Assembly (NCBI GenBank): GCA_009699025.1
Contig: WLOZ01000023.1
Span: 1-12,888 of the forward strand
Source of the DNA: Actinomycetota bacterium
GTDB taxonomy: Bacteria > Actinomycetota > Actinomycetes > S36-B12 > CAIYMF01
DNA: 12,888 bases
Direction: 5' to 3'
The position numbers and the translations under genes are program-made. Shown one piece after another: positions 6,492 through 12,888 of the stretch. A model generated the notes under the pieces. That model searched no databases. It worked only from the letters and a program-made list of their open reading frames with translations, and was not told the origin of the DNA. The number at the start of each line of letters is the position of its first letter. The first letter of the stretch is position 1.

Positions 6492-7865
6492 TTGAGCAGC
6501 ACCGAGGCGCGGCAGGCGGCGGAGGCCTTCCTTACGGAGCACGGCATCACGACCGTGCGCATCGCGGGGACGGACATCGACGGCCTGCTGCGCGGCAAGC
6601 GCATCCCGGTCGACTACTTCCTCGAGAGCGTGTGGGACAAGGGCAGCAACATTGCCGACATCCTCTTCGGCTGGGACGTGGCCGACGAGCCGATGACCAA
6701 CCTGACGTTCACGGGATGGCATACCGCCTACCCGGACGTCACGCTCCTGCCGGATCTCTCGACGCTGCGCCTCGCTCCATGGGACCCGAATGCTGCGACC
6801 GTGCTCTGCGACATCGTCCGGCTGGACGGTTCTCCGTTGGAGCTCTCTCCTCGTACTCTGCTGAAGAACGTGGTGTCCCAGGCACGGGCTGCTGGCTATG
6901 AGCCCGCTGCGGCCTATGAGTTCGAGTTCTACGTGTTTAAGCAATCGCCGGAGGAGCTGGCTGCCAGTTCGTGGCGCGATGCTGAGCCGCTCACGTCGGG
7001 AAACCGCACCTACAGCATCTACCGCGGCACGTCGACGGAGTACCTGATCGGCGAGATCCGTGAGTCGCTGCGTGAGTGCGGGATCTTCATCGAGGCCAGC
7101 AACAGCGAGCACGGCCCCGGGCAGTTCGAAGTGAACATCCACTACTCGGATGCCGTGTCTGCGGCGGACCAGGCTGTGATCCTCAAGCACGCCGTCAAGG
7201 AGATCGCGGTGAAGCACGGCCACACTGCGACGTTCATGGCCAAGGTGCGGTCGGAGTGGGCTGGGTCCTCCGGCCATCTGCACCAGAGCCTGAGCAACCT
7301 CGATGGAACTGCGGCATTCGCCAACCCGAGCGACTCTGGCAGCCTCTCGTCGGTTGGCCTGAACTACATCGCCGGCTTGGTCGAGATGGCCCCGGCGTTC
7401 ATGGCCCTGTACTGCCCCACAGTGAACTCGTACAAGCGCATCGAGGGTGGTAGTTGGGCCGGGTCCAGCGCCACGTGGGGCCGGGACAACCGGACGGTGG
7501 CGTGCCGCGCGATCCCGGCGACCGGACACGCGGCCCGCGTGGAGAACCGCATCGCCGGCGCCGACGCGAACCCCTACCTCGTGGTCGCCGCCAACGTCGC
7601 CGCCGGTCTGCACGGCGTCGTCAACGGGTTAACCCCGCCTGCCGCCATGACCGGTAACGCCTACGAGGCGACTGACGGTTCCGCTGTGCTCCTGCCGACG
7701 TCGCTCCAGGCCGCGACGGCCGCGCTCCGAGCCAGCGAGACGGCTCGCAAGCTCCTGGGCGATGCGTTCGTGGACCATTTCGCACTGACCCGTGACTGGG
7801 AGACGCGCCAGTTTGGTCGAGCCGTCACCGACTGGGAGACCGCCCGCTACATGGAGATGATCTGA
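6492..7865 (+). CDS. glutamine synthetase-like gamma-glutamyl-amine ligase
   Basis: This 457-residue protein has the catalytic architecture of glutamine synthetase: YEFEF with metal ligands Glu143/Glu145, SEHGPGQFE with Glu206 and Glu213, GHLHQS with His262/His264, NSYKR at 312-316, Arg334 in RDNRT, and RVENR with Glu351. It lacks the usual type I motifs around the ammonium-binding loop and shows NAYEAT where the classical adenylylation NLYDLP lies. In PuuA, IpuC, GlnA3/GlnA4 and similar proteins this pattern goes with ATP-dependent coupling of glutamate to an organic amine. The nearby PuuD-like hydrolase strongly favours that role over nitrogen assimilation. The TTG start at 6492 has AGGAG at a 7-base spacing. 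It leads the plus-strand operon, 62 bases before the P450. The amine substrate is unknown. Confidence 0.88.
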   Translation: MSSTEARQAAEAFLTEHGITTVRIAGTDIDGLLRGKRIPVDYFLESVWDKGSNIADILFGWDVADEPMTNLTFTGWHTAYPDVTLLPDLSTLRLAPWDPNAATVLCDIVRLDGSPLELSPRTLLKNVVSQARAAGYEPAAAYEFEFYVFKQSPEELAASSWRDAEPLTSGNRTYSIYRGTSTEYLIGEIRESLRECGIFIEASNSEHGPGQFEVNIHYSDAVSAADQAVILKHAVKEIAVKHGHTATFMAKVRSEWAGSSGHLHQSLSNLDGTAAFANPSDSGSLSSVGLNYIAGLVEMAPAFMALYCPTVNSYKRIEGGSWAGSSATWGRDNRTVACRAIPATGHAARVENRIAGADANPYLVVAANVAAGLHGVVNGLTPPAAMTGNAYEATDGSAVLLPTSLQAATAALRASETARKLLGDAFVDHFALTRDWETRQFGRAVTDWETARYMEMI

Positions 7866-7880
7866 GCGGCCGTGCCGCTC
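7864..7880 (+). other. intercistronic hairpin between ligase and P450 genes
   Basis: GAGCGGC (7864-7870) and GCCGCTC (7874-7880) form a perfect 7-base-pair stem with a 3-base loop that starts within the ligase stop codon. No U-tract follows, so full termination is unlikely. It may set mRNA stability or partial termination between the ligase and the P450 module. Confidence 0.45.
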
Positions 7881-7927
7881 CCCCGACTCAACCCACACGT
7901 CACCGACCTGTCGTCCAAGGAGTACGC

Positions 7928-9088
7928 ATGACTCAGCAGCCTGTCAGGGACTTCGATTTCCACGGCGAGGCCCTCGACAACATCTTCGAGACCTACCGTG
8001 AACTGCGCTCCGAGTGCCCCGTCGGATGGAGCGAGCGCTACGGCGGCTTCTGGTTCATGATGAAAAACGAGGACATCTTCAACGCCGAGCAGAATTGGCA
8101 GACCTTCTCTGTCGCGCCGTCGATGTTGATGCCCGCGATCGGCACGGACGAGCCGATGATCCCCCTCGACATCGACCCACCGGCTCATACCGGCTACCGA
8201 CGCCTGCTGCTGCCTCTGTTCACGCCTTCCAAGGTCGACGAACTCACGCCGTTCGTCGAGGCGACGGCACGGGAGCTGGCCGATGCAGTGATGGAGCACG
8301 ATGTCGCAGACATCGGCATCAACTTCGCGCGGCCGCTGCCGACGATCGTCTTCAGCAGTCTCGTGGGATACCCGCGTGAGGACTGGCACCTCTTTGACGA
8401 CTGGATCGACCGGATCTTCGCGCGCACCGATGACGAAGAGGACGCGCGGATCGCCGGCGACGAGGTCCGTGCCTATCTCGAAGCGCTCGTCGAGCGTCGC
8501 CGCAACGAGCCCCACAAGGACGACATCACCGGGCGTCTGCTCACCGCAGAGGTGGACGGCCGCCCGCTCACCCACGAGGAGATCATGAACTACCAGTACC
8601 TCCTCTTCGTGGCCGGCCTCGAGACGACTGCTTGGACTATCCGCGCGGGCCTCTGGTACTTGGCGAATCACCCCGAAGACCAGCAGCGGCTGCGTGACGA
8701 GCCCGAGTTGGTGTCATCGGCCGTCGAGGAGTTCCTGCGCACATTCGCGCCAGTGCAGGGCATGGCACGTACCGCGCTGCAGGACATTGAGGTGGGCGGC
8801 TGCCCCATCAAGAAGGGGGATCGAGTGGTGCTTGCGTTCGGCTCGGGTAACCGAGACGAGGCTGCCTACGATAACCCGGACGACGTGATCATCGACCGGG
8901 TCGAGAACCGTCACCTCGCCTTCGGCGTAGGCATCCACCGCTGCCTCGGCTCGAATCTGGGGCGGCGTGAGGTGGTGGTCGCACTGCGCGAGTTCATCGC
9001 CCGCGTCCCCCGGTTCGAGGCCGTCGACCCCTCCCAGCAGTGGCACGGCGTCGGTCCGCTCACCGTTCGTTTCATTCGCGAGGCGTGA
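7928..9088 (+). CDS. cytochrome P450 monooxygenase
   Basis: This 386-residue soluble P450 has no membrane anchor, as usual for bacterial class I enzymes. Landmarks are the C-helix HTGYRR (His87, Arg91), I-helix AGLETT at 229-234 with the oxygen-activating Thr, EFLR (Glu268, Arg271) as ExxR, and the heme loop FGVGIHRCLG with Cys339 as thiolate ligand. It inserts one oxygen atom into its substrate using electrons from the ferredoxin and reductase encoded just downstream. In this setting the substrate is probably an amine or its gamma-glutamyl amide. Alpha-hydroxylation of a cyclic amine would open the ring; terminal hydroxylation would feed the alcohol dehydrogenase. ATG has AAGGAG 5 bases upstream. 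I cannot assign a CYP family; the morpholine/piperidine P450s (CYP151) are a contextual analogy, not a sequence match I have verified. Confidence 0.93.
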   Translation: MTQQPVRDFDFHGEALDNIFETYRELRSECPVGWSERYGGFWFMMKNEDIFNAEQNWQTFSVAPSMLMPAIGTDEPMIPLDIDPPAHTGYRRLLLPLFTPSKVDELTPFVEATARELADAVMEHDVADIGINFARPLPTIVFSSLVGYPREDWHLFDDWIDRIFARTDDEEDARIAGDEVRAYLEALVERRRNEPHKDDITGRLLTAEVDGRPLTHEEIMNYQYLLFVAGLETTAWTIRAGLWYLANHPEDQQRLRDEPELVSSAVEEFLRTFAPVQGMARTALQDIEVGGCPIKKGDRVVLAFGSGNRDEAAYDNPDDVIIDRVENRHLAFGVGIHRCLGSNLGRREVVVALREFIARVPRFEAVDPSQQWHGVGPLTVRFIREA

Positions 9089-9093
9089 GGCTC

Positions 9094-9291
9094 ATGAAGG
9101 CCCAGGTCAACCCGAGCAAGTGTCAGGGGCACAACCGCTGCATGATCATCGCGCCTGAGCTTTTTGAGGTGGATGACTACGGCTACGCCATGGTGCAGGG
9201 CGACGGCGAGGTCGCCCCAGAGCTGGTGGAGAAGGCGCGGGCGGCCGCCGCCAACTGCCCTGAGCTGGCCATCCTCCTCTCCCAGGAGTGA
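9094..9291 (+). CDS. [3Fe-4S] ferredoxin of the P450 system
   Basis: This 65-residue acidic ferredoxin has the cluster motif KCQGHNRC (Cys10, Cys16) and a distal NCP (Cys54). The position that holds a fourth cysteine in [4Fe-4S] proteins is His13, which is typical of the small [3Fe-4S] ferredoxins serving actinobacterial P450s. It carries single electrons from the reductase to the P450. ATG at 9094 is chosen because homologous ferredoxins begin just before this VNPSKC strand; a longer in-frame version would overlap the P450 end by 49 bases and its added residues do not resemble the family. It starts 5 bases after the P450 stop. Confidence 0.92.
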   Translation: MKAQVNPSKCQGHNRCMIIAPELFEVDDYGYAMVQGDGEVAPELVEKARAAAANCPELAILLSQE

Positions 9292-9292
9292 C

Positions 9293-10474
9293 GTGACGGA
9301 CGTCCGTGTGCTCATCGTCGGCGGCGGTCTCGCCGGCTGCACCGTTGCGAAGATGCTCGAAGACGAGGGGCGAGGCGGCGATGTTCTCATCGTCGACAGA
9401 GATCCGCAGGCGCCGTATGACCGGCCGCCTCTCACGAAGGCGTTCCTCGGGCCTAAGGACCGTATGGTGCAAAGCCCCCCGTGGGCTCCGGCCGACGTCC
9501 CCTGGCTGGCCGACTGCGCCGTGGCCGTGGACCTGCTTGCCCGGGCGGTACAGCTCGCCTCCGGGCGCGTTCTCCGTGCGCAGACACTGGTGCTGGCAGC
9601 CGGGTCGCTGGCCCGCGACCTGCCCGGCCGGGACAACCGCGTCCTGACGCTGAGGACCGTATCGGACGCGCTGAGGGTGCGCGAGATCCGGTCCGGCGGC
9701 GCGGGGTGCTTCCTCGTGGAGGGCGCCGGCCCGCTGGGCATGGAACTGGCGTCGACGCTGGCCGATGACGGCGCCTCCGTAACCGTGGTGGACCCGGCGT
9801 CGGCCCCCATGGAGAGGCTGCTAGGTGGCGCGCTGGCAACCGAGGTGGCCTCGTGGGCAGCCGAGGCCGGGGTGCGCCTCAGGCTCGATACCAAGGTGGT
9901 GCACGCTGTTCCCGTCGGTGACCGCCACGCGGTGGAGGCTGTCTTTAGCGATGGCGAGGCCGAGGCATTCGACTGCATGATCACGGCGGTCGGCAGTGTG
10001 CCCGCACCGATGATGCTGCACGGATCACGGGGCGCCGTCGGCGCCGCTGTCGTGGACGATATGCGCAGGCTCGTCGACGTGGACGGGTCGCACTTCGAAG
10101 GAGTCTTCGCGGTCGGTGACCTCGCCTTCCACCGTGACGCCGACCGCTCCCTCGTACGCAGCGAGTCTTGGACGGCTGCCAAGAACGATGGGGAAGCGGT
10201 AGGACGTCAGATCTTGGGGCTTCCGGCGGCCGCCGAGGCTGTTCCCTACTTCTGGACGCGGCAGTTCGGGCGCATGGTCCAGGTCCTGGGAGCGATCCCT
10301 CTGGGCGCTGAGGTCGTCCCCATCGCCGTGGTACCGAAGACGGGAGGGATGTTGTACCAGGCGTCGATCGACGGCTCTACTGTAGGTTTCGTGGGTGTCA
10401 ACGCTCAGCGCCTGGTGGCCATGCTGCAGATGCAGGGTGGTGCCGTTGCCGAGTGGGTTGCGCCAGAGGTGTGA
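9293..10474 (+). CDS. FAD-dependent ferredoxin reductase of the P450 system
   Basis: This 393-residue flavoprotein has the oxygenase-coupled NADH ferredoxin reductase fold. The FAD dinucleotide motif is VLIVGGGLAG at 6-15, and the family signature YDRPPLTKAFL follows. A second dinucleotide motif for NAD(P)H (EGAGPLGMELA) is followed by an Asp at the end of the next strand, and the second FAD contact is FAVGDLA. It passes electrons from NAD(P)H to the ferredoxin. GTG at 9293-9295 gives the expected N-terminus immediately before the FAD motif, has AGGAG 4 bases upstream within the ferredoxin stop region, and starts 1 base after that gene; the longer in-frame version reads through the ferredoxin gene and is not credible. 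ATG is usually common in this family, so the start rests on context. Confidence 0.9.
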   Translation: MTDVRVLIVGGGLAGCTVAKMLEDEGRGGDVLIVDRDPQAPYDRPPLTKAFLGPKDRMVQSPPWAPADVPWLADCAVAVDLLARAVQLASGRVLRAQTLVLAAGSLARDLPGRDNRVLTLRTVSDALRVREIRSGGAGCFLVEGAGPLGMELASTLADDGASVTVVDPASAPMERLLGGALATEVASWAAEAGVRLRLDTKVVHAVPVGDRHAVEAVFSDGEAEAFDCMITAVGSVPAPMMLHGSRGAVGAAVVDDMRRLVDVDGSHFEGVFAVGDLAFHRDADRSLVRSESWTAAKNDGEAVGRQILGLPAAAEAVPYFWTRQFGRMVQVLGAIPLGAEVVPIAVVPKTGGMLYQASIDGSTVGFVGVNAQRLVAMLQMQGGAVAEWVAPEV

Positions 10475-10477
10475 CGG

Positions 10478-10494
10478 GACGGCAGCCTGCCGTC
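10478..10494 (+). other. intercistronic hairpin between reductase and regulator genes
   Basis: GACGGCA (10478-10484) and TGCCGTC (10488-10494) form a perfect 7-base-pair stem with a GCC loop, 4 bases after the reductase stop. There is no U-tract. It has the same geometry (7-pair stem, 3-base loop) as the hairpin at 7864-7880, at the other side of the P450 module. It may reduce read-through into the regulator gene. Confidence 0.45.
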
Positions 10495-10512
10495 GCTCGT
10501 GAAAGGTGCTGA

Positions 10513-12300
10513 GTGCCCAAGAAGCAGACCGCCGGCTCCCTCGCAGGGGGACTGCACGCTGCAGACGTCGAGCTGCTGCACGAGTCCCTGCGTGATGCGG
10601 AGAGGCGCGCGGCGCTGCTGACTCAACTGATCGAGGCGCTCAACCAGTCCCGGGATGCGCTCACGCTGCTTCAGCGATCGGTTGAGGCGGTCGTGCGGGC
10701 CATCGACGCAGGCGGCGCTTTCGTCTACCTATGGGACGCGGACGCGGGGCGCTTCGTTCTCCGCGCCGCGACCGAAGGCCATCAGAAGGCGTTCGTCGGG
10801 TTGATCTCGTTGCGCCCAGGCGAGGGGCTGACCGGTTGGTCGGCGCTCATGCGCCGCCCGGTGCTACTGGGAGACAAGCTCAGCGAAGACCCGCGGGTCG
10901 TCACGTTCCCGGAGCTTCAGGAGGATGAGTTCCGCTCGGGAATGATAGTTCCGATCCTGGTTCCGGGCGGAGACACACTGGGCGTGTTCTCCATCTACTC
11001 GACGGAGAAGGACTCCTTCACTGAGCACGACCTCGCCCTCGTCGACGAGGTTGCGAAACTCCTGGCGAGCGGGATCGACAGGGCGAACGTCGTAGACCAG
11101 TGGGAGCGTCAATCGGCAACGCTGGAGTCGCTGGTCGCGGCCGCCGATCGCGCACCCGAGGACGCGCACGAATGCCTGCTCGACCTGGCACATCGGTGCA
11201 TGGCGCTCGTTCCTGCGGACGTCTACATCGTCGAGTCGTTGGACGCAGAGGACGGCCATCCGGATGCGGTCGCGCTGGGGCTGCGCCGCGAGTCGGACGA
11301 AGAGGCCGGGGCCGTGGCCGTTCTCTCACCGACGGCGGCCAAGGGGATCGCCAGCGACAGGATGCCGCCGCTGCAGGCGGTCACCGTGGCGCTCAGGCGC
11401 GCGGATCGGACTCTTGGCGTGATCACCGCCCACAGGGCCGCTCCCTTCACCGTGGAGGATCGAGCCCTGTTGTCGGCTCTGGCGGCGTACGGCGCTGCGG
11501 CACTTCAGGCGTTGTCGAACCCGGGGAGTCAGGAGTCCGTGCTGAGCCAGCTCCTCAACACCTCGGACGAGAGCCGAGTGGCCGCCATCCTCGAGAGCCG
11601 GGGATGGCGTCAGGGTACCCCCGTCGTTCCCGTCGTTCTGCTGTGCGACCCCGAGATGCGGCTCACCAGCAGGCGGAGTCTCGACAGCGTGACCCAGACG
11701 GTCGAGTCGGTCTTCGTCGGCAAGCGTCGGCGCAGCCTTCGGGCCGCGTCCGGAGTTGTTGGCGCCCTGCTCTTCGGCCGCGTCTTGGACCAGGAGCTTG
11801 CCCTGACTGCGGCGGAACTGCAGCATGAAGTCGGCGTGGCACTGACCGACAAGGGTCAAGTGGCAGGGGTGGCCGTGGGACTCGGCCGCTGCGTCACCGA
11901 CCCGCAGGCGATCGCTGTCGAGCTTCGTTCAGCGTACGACGCCGCCGGCTGGGCGGCTCTGACGGGAACAGGCGTACGCTCGTGGATCGCTAGCGACAAC
12001 GATCTGACTCACAAGCTGTTCGCGGTGAGTCGGGAACTGGCTCCGGATGTCGCGCGGTATGTGGCCAGGATGCGACGGATCAAGGACTACGACGAGCGGC
12101 ACGGGACCGATCTGCTCCAGACGTTGGCGGTGTTCGTCCGTGAGCGCGGCGCCGCGCAGCAGGCGTCGGAGCAGTTGTTCATCCATCGCAACACCTTGCG
12201 CCAACGGCTCAACAAGATCTCGAGCCTGCTCGACGAGCCGATCGAGCAGGTCGAGGACTGGCTGCCCGTCTCACTGGCCGTCAAGGTCCTGAAGACATGA
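10513..12300 (+). CDS. tandem-GAF PucR-family transcriptional regulator
   Basis: This 595-residue cytoplasmic regulator starts with a helical, possibly coiled-coil segment (about 15-60). A GAF domain follows at about 45-190 (GEGLTGW, RSGMIVPIL, GVFSIYS) and a second, weaker GAF-like domain at about 218-347. A CdaR-like degenerate GGDEF region spans about 370-500. The C-terminal PucR-type helix-turn-helix lies at about 535-585, with the recognition region LFIHRNTLRQRLNKI. PucR-family proteins usually activate catabolic operons in response to a bound ligand; GAF domains are the likely sensor for the amine or an intermediate. It is the last gene of the plus operon, 38 bases after the reductase, so it may be autoregulated. 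The GTG start has AAAGG about 7 bases upstream. Likely targets are the inverted repeats at 6306-6431. Confidence 0.9.
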   Translation: MPKKQTAGSLAGGLHAADVELLHESLRDAERRAALLTQLIEALNQSRDALTLLQRSVEAVVRAIDAGGAFVYLWDADAGRFVLRAATEGHQKAFVGLISLRPGEGLTGWSALMRRPVLLGDKLSEDPRVVTFPELQEDEFRSGMIVPILVPGGDTLGVFSIYSTEKDSFTEHDLALVDEVAKLLASGIDRANVVDQWERQSATLESLVAAADRAPEDAHECLLDLAHRCMALVPADVYIVESLDAEDGHPDAVALGLRRESDEEAGAVAVLSPTAAKGIASDRMPPLQAVTVALRRADRTLGVITAHRAAPFTVEDRALLSALAAYGAAALQALSNPGSQESVLSQLLNTSDESRVAAILESRGWRQGTPVVPVVLLCDPEMRLTSRRSLDSVTQTVESVFVGKRRRSLRAASGVVGALLFGRVLDQELALTAAELQHEVGVALTDKGQVAGVAVGLGRCVTDPQAIAVELRSAYDAAGWAALTGTGVRSWIASDNDLTHKLFAVSRELAPDVARYVARMRRIKDYDERHGTDLLQTLAVFVRERGAAQQASEQLFIHRNTLRQRLNKISSLLDEPIEQVEDWLPVSLAVKVLKT

Positions 12301-12435
12301 GCCCCCGGATGAACTCGTTCCAGTTCCCGGCTATTCGGGGCCGTTGCATCTGGGACTGCATCCACGAGGCACCAACCGTGTGTCCACGGTGGGCTCTTGA
12401 AGCCCGAATACGTTGCTAGGCAACGGTTATGCCAG
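12301..12435. other. non-coding gap between regulator and tRNA-Arg with two small hairpins
   Basis: There is no gene here. Two adjacent short dyads are visible: GGGCT/AGCCC at 12391-12405 (5-base loop) and CGTTGC/GCAACG at 12411-12425 (3-base loop). They could serve as a weak bidirectional terminator for the converging regulator and tRNA genes, or as recombinase arm sites beside the attachment core. Neither has a T-run. Confidence 0.35.
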
Positions 12436-12508
12436 TGGCCCCGGCGCGATTCGAACGCGCGACACACGGTTTAGGAAACCGATGCTCTATCCCCTGAGCT
12501 ACGGGGCC
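12436..12508 (-). tRNA. tRNA-Arg (anticodon CCU)
   Basis: The minus strand folds into a complete 73-base cloverleaf. The acceptor GGCCCCG pairs with CGGGGCC with discriminator A, the D stem is GCTC/GAGC with an eight-base loop (AGGGGATA) containing the G pair, the anticodon loop is TTCCTAA, and the T arm is GCGCG/CGCGC with loop TTCGAAT. The outermost anticodon pair (27-43) is U-U. CCA is not encoded. It reads the AGG codon, a rare arginine codon in high-GC genomes. Its 3' part is repeated at 1130-1183 and 161-197, marking it as an insertion target. Confidence 0.95.
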
Positions 12509-12564
12509 ATGAAGCAGTCACTGTAGCGGGAAAGGGTCCGGCCCCCGTGGTGGGATGATGACGT

Positions 12565-12888
12565 GTGACATCCCTGAGCGTGGCGCTCGACATGGCCGTG
12601 GTGATCGCCACCTTCGCGGTGATCTTCCCCGCCGAGTTGCCAGACAAGTCGTTCATCGCCGCGCTGGTGCTGGCTACTCGGTATCCGCGGCTCATGGTGT
12701 GGCTGGGCGCTTCGGCCGCCTTCGTGGTTCACATGGCTATCGCGGTGTCCGCGGGAGCGTTGCTGGGGCTGCTACCCCAGCGCCTGGTGCTCGGCGTGGC
12801 TGCGGCCCTGTTCGCCTTTGGGGCCGTCAATCTCATCCGAGGCGGCCTCCACGCGCGCGCCGAGGAGGAGGCCGAGGAGGAGGCTGAG
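12565..12888 (+). CDS. TMEM165/GDT1 (UPF0016) family membrane transporter, N-terminal part
   Basis: The first 108 codons run off the window end. The protein has three hydrophobic segments (about residues 7-20, 31-65, 72-90). The first carries the family hallmark AELPDKSFIAALVLATRY at about 23-40, a variant of the E-x-G-D-K-S/T motif with Pro replacing Gly, as I recall for actinobacterial members. The family transports Mn2+ or Ca2+, probably in exchange for protons; bacterial members act as manganese exporters. A Glu/Ala-rich hydrophilic stretch begins at about residue 96 (cytosolic loop between the two repeats). The GTG start at 12565 is the first in frame after a TGA; Met10 is an alternative and the ribosome-binding site is weak. 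It lies on the far side of the tRNA and is probably core chromosome rather than island. Confidence 0.85.
   Translation, partial: MTSLSVALDMAVVIATFAVIFPAELPDKSFIAALVLATRYPRLMVWLGASAAFVVHMAIAVSAGALLGLLPQRLVLGVAAALFAFGAVNLIRGGLHARAEEEAEEEAE

Larger units (their letters stand above)
1130..12488. mobile_element. putative tRNA-Arg genomic island carrying an amine-catabolism cluster
   Basis: The outermost 54 bases at each end form a direct repeat: 1130-1183 and 12435-12488 match at 53 of 54 positions (1145 is A, 12450 is T). The right copy is the 3' part of the intact tRNA-Arg(CCU); the left copy is the displaced end. Everything between is a self-contained nine-gene catabolic and regulatory set plus an IS3-type remnant. 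Integration of islands into the 3' ends of tRNA genes by tyrosine recombinases is well established. No integrase, excisionase or transfer gene is present, so the island is non-autonomous, decayed, or the repeat arose another way, such as an old tRNA duplication. The boundary on the left could extend to 161, where a third copy lies. Confidence 0.55.

Noticed and set aside
6273..7613. 446-codon open frame on the minus strand
   Set aside because: It is antisense to the ligase gene, whose catalytic motifs are clear. The sequence is Arg-rich and resembles no family.
9164..9292. Longer start for the ferredoxin reductase
   Set aside because: It would overlap the ferredoxin gene in another frame and place over 40 unrelated residues before the FAD-binding motif. 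The GTG at 9293 fits the family.
8911..10182. 423-codon open frame on the minus strand
   Set aside because: It is antisense to the end of the P450, the ferredoxin and the reductase, and is Ser/Ala/Arg-rich with no recognisable domain.
1..12888. CRISPR array, riboswitch, rRNA or toxin-antitoxin locus
   Set aside because: No regularly spaced repeats, no recognisable aptamer core and no small paired genes of these kinds were seen on either strand.

Overview
The window is high-GC DNA, most likely from an actinobacterium (Actinomycetota). The grounds are GC-rich codon use with frequent GTG and TTG starts, a single-ferredoxin P450 system of the actinobacterial type, a PucR-type regulator, a tRNA without encoded CCA, and an IS3-type transposase remnant. 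I cannot name the genus from sequence alone.

Layout. Positions 1-302 hold a nested stem-loop and a decayed tRNA-Arg-like sequence. At 303-935 (minus) is a membrane-anchored DM13-domain protein. At 1131-1202 (minus) lies a second, much better preserved tRNA-Arg(CCU)-like sequence, followed by the C-terminal remnant of an IS3-family transposase (1268-1456, minus). Two divergent catabolic operons follow. The minus-strand operon, read from 6239 down to 1457, encodes a zinc alcohol dehydrogenase, an aldehyde dehydrogenase, a PuuD-like gamma-glutamyl amide hydrolase and a class III aminotransferase. The plus-strand operon, 6492-12300, encodes a glutamine synthetase-like gamma-glutamyl-amine ligase, a cytochrome P450, a 3Fe-4S ferredoxin, a ferredoxin reductase and a GAF-GAF-PucR regulator. 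A 252-base divergent promoter region with several inverted repeats lies between them. The intact tRNA-Arg(CCU) gene (12436-12508, minus) and the start of a TMEM165/GDT1 (UPF0016) family membrane transporter (12565 onward, plus) close the window.

How the genes fit together (inference from families). The set resembles the Puu putrescine pathway logic: an amine is masked as a gamma-glutamyl amide, its carbon chain is oxidised, the glutamate is cut off, and the released amino acid is transaminated. Here a complete P450 electron-transfer chain takes the place of the PuuB-type oxidase, and an alcohol dehydrogenase plus an aldehyde dehydrogenase follow. This suggests growth on an alkyl or cyclic amine. 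Characterised actinobacterial P450 systems for morpholine and piperidine, which have a glutamine synthetase-like gene nearby, are the closest analogy I know. The substrate cannot be read from the sequence.

The 3' 54 bases of the intact tRNA-Arg gene recur at 1130-1183 (53 of 54 identical) in direct orientation, bracketing the whole catabolic cluster. A third, shorter copy lies at 161-197. This is the footprint expected of a genomic island inserted at a tRNA gene. No integrase is visible between the repeats, so it is either a decayed island or one mobilised in trans.
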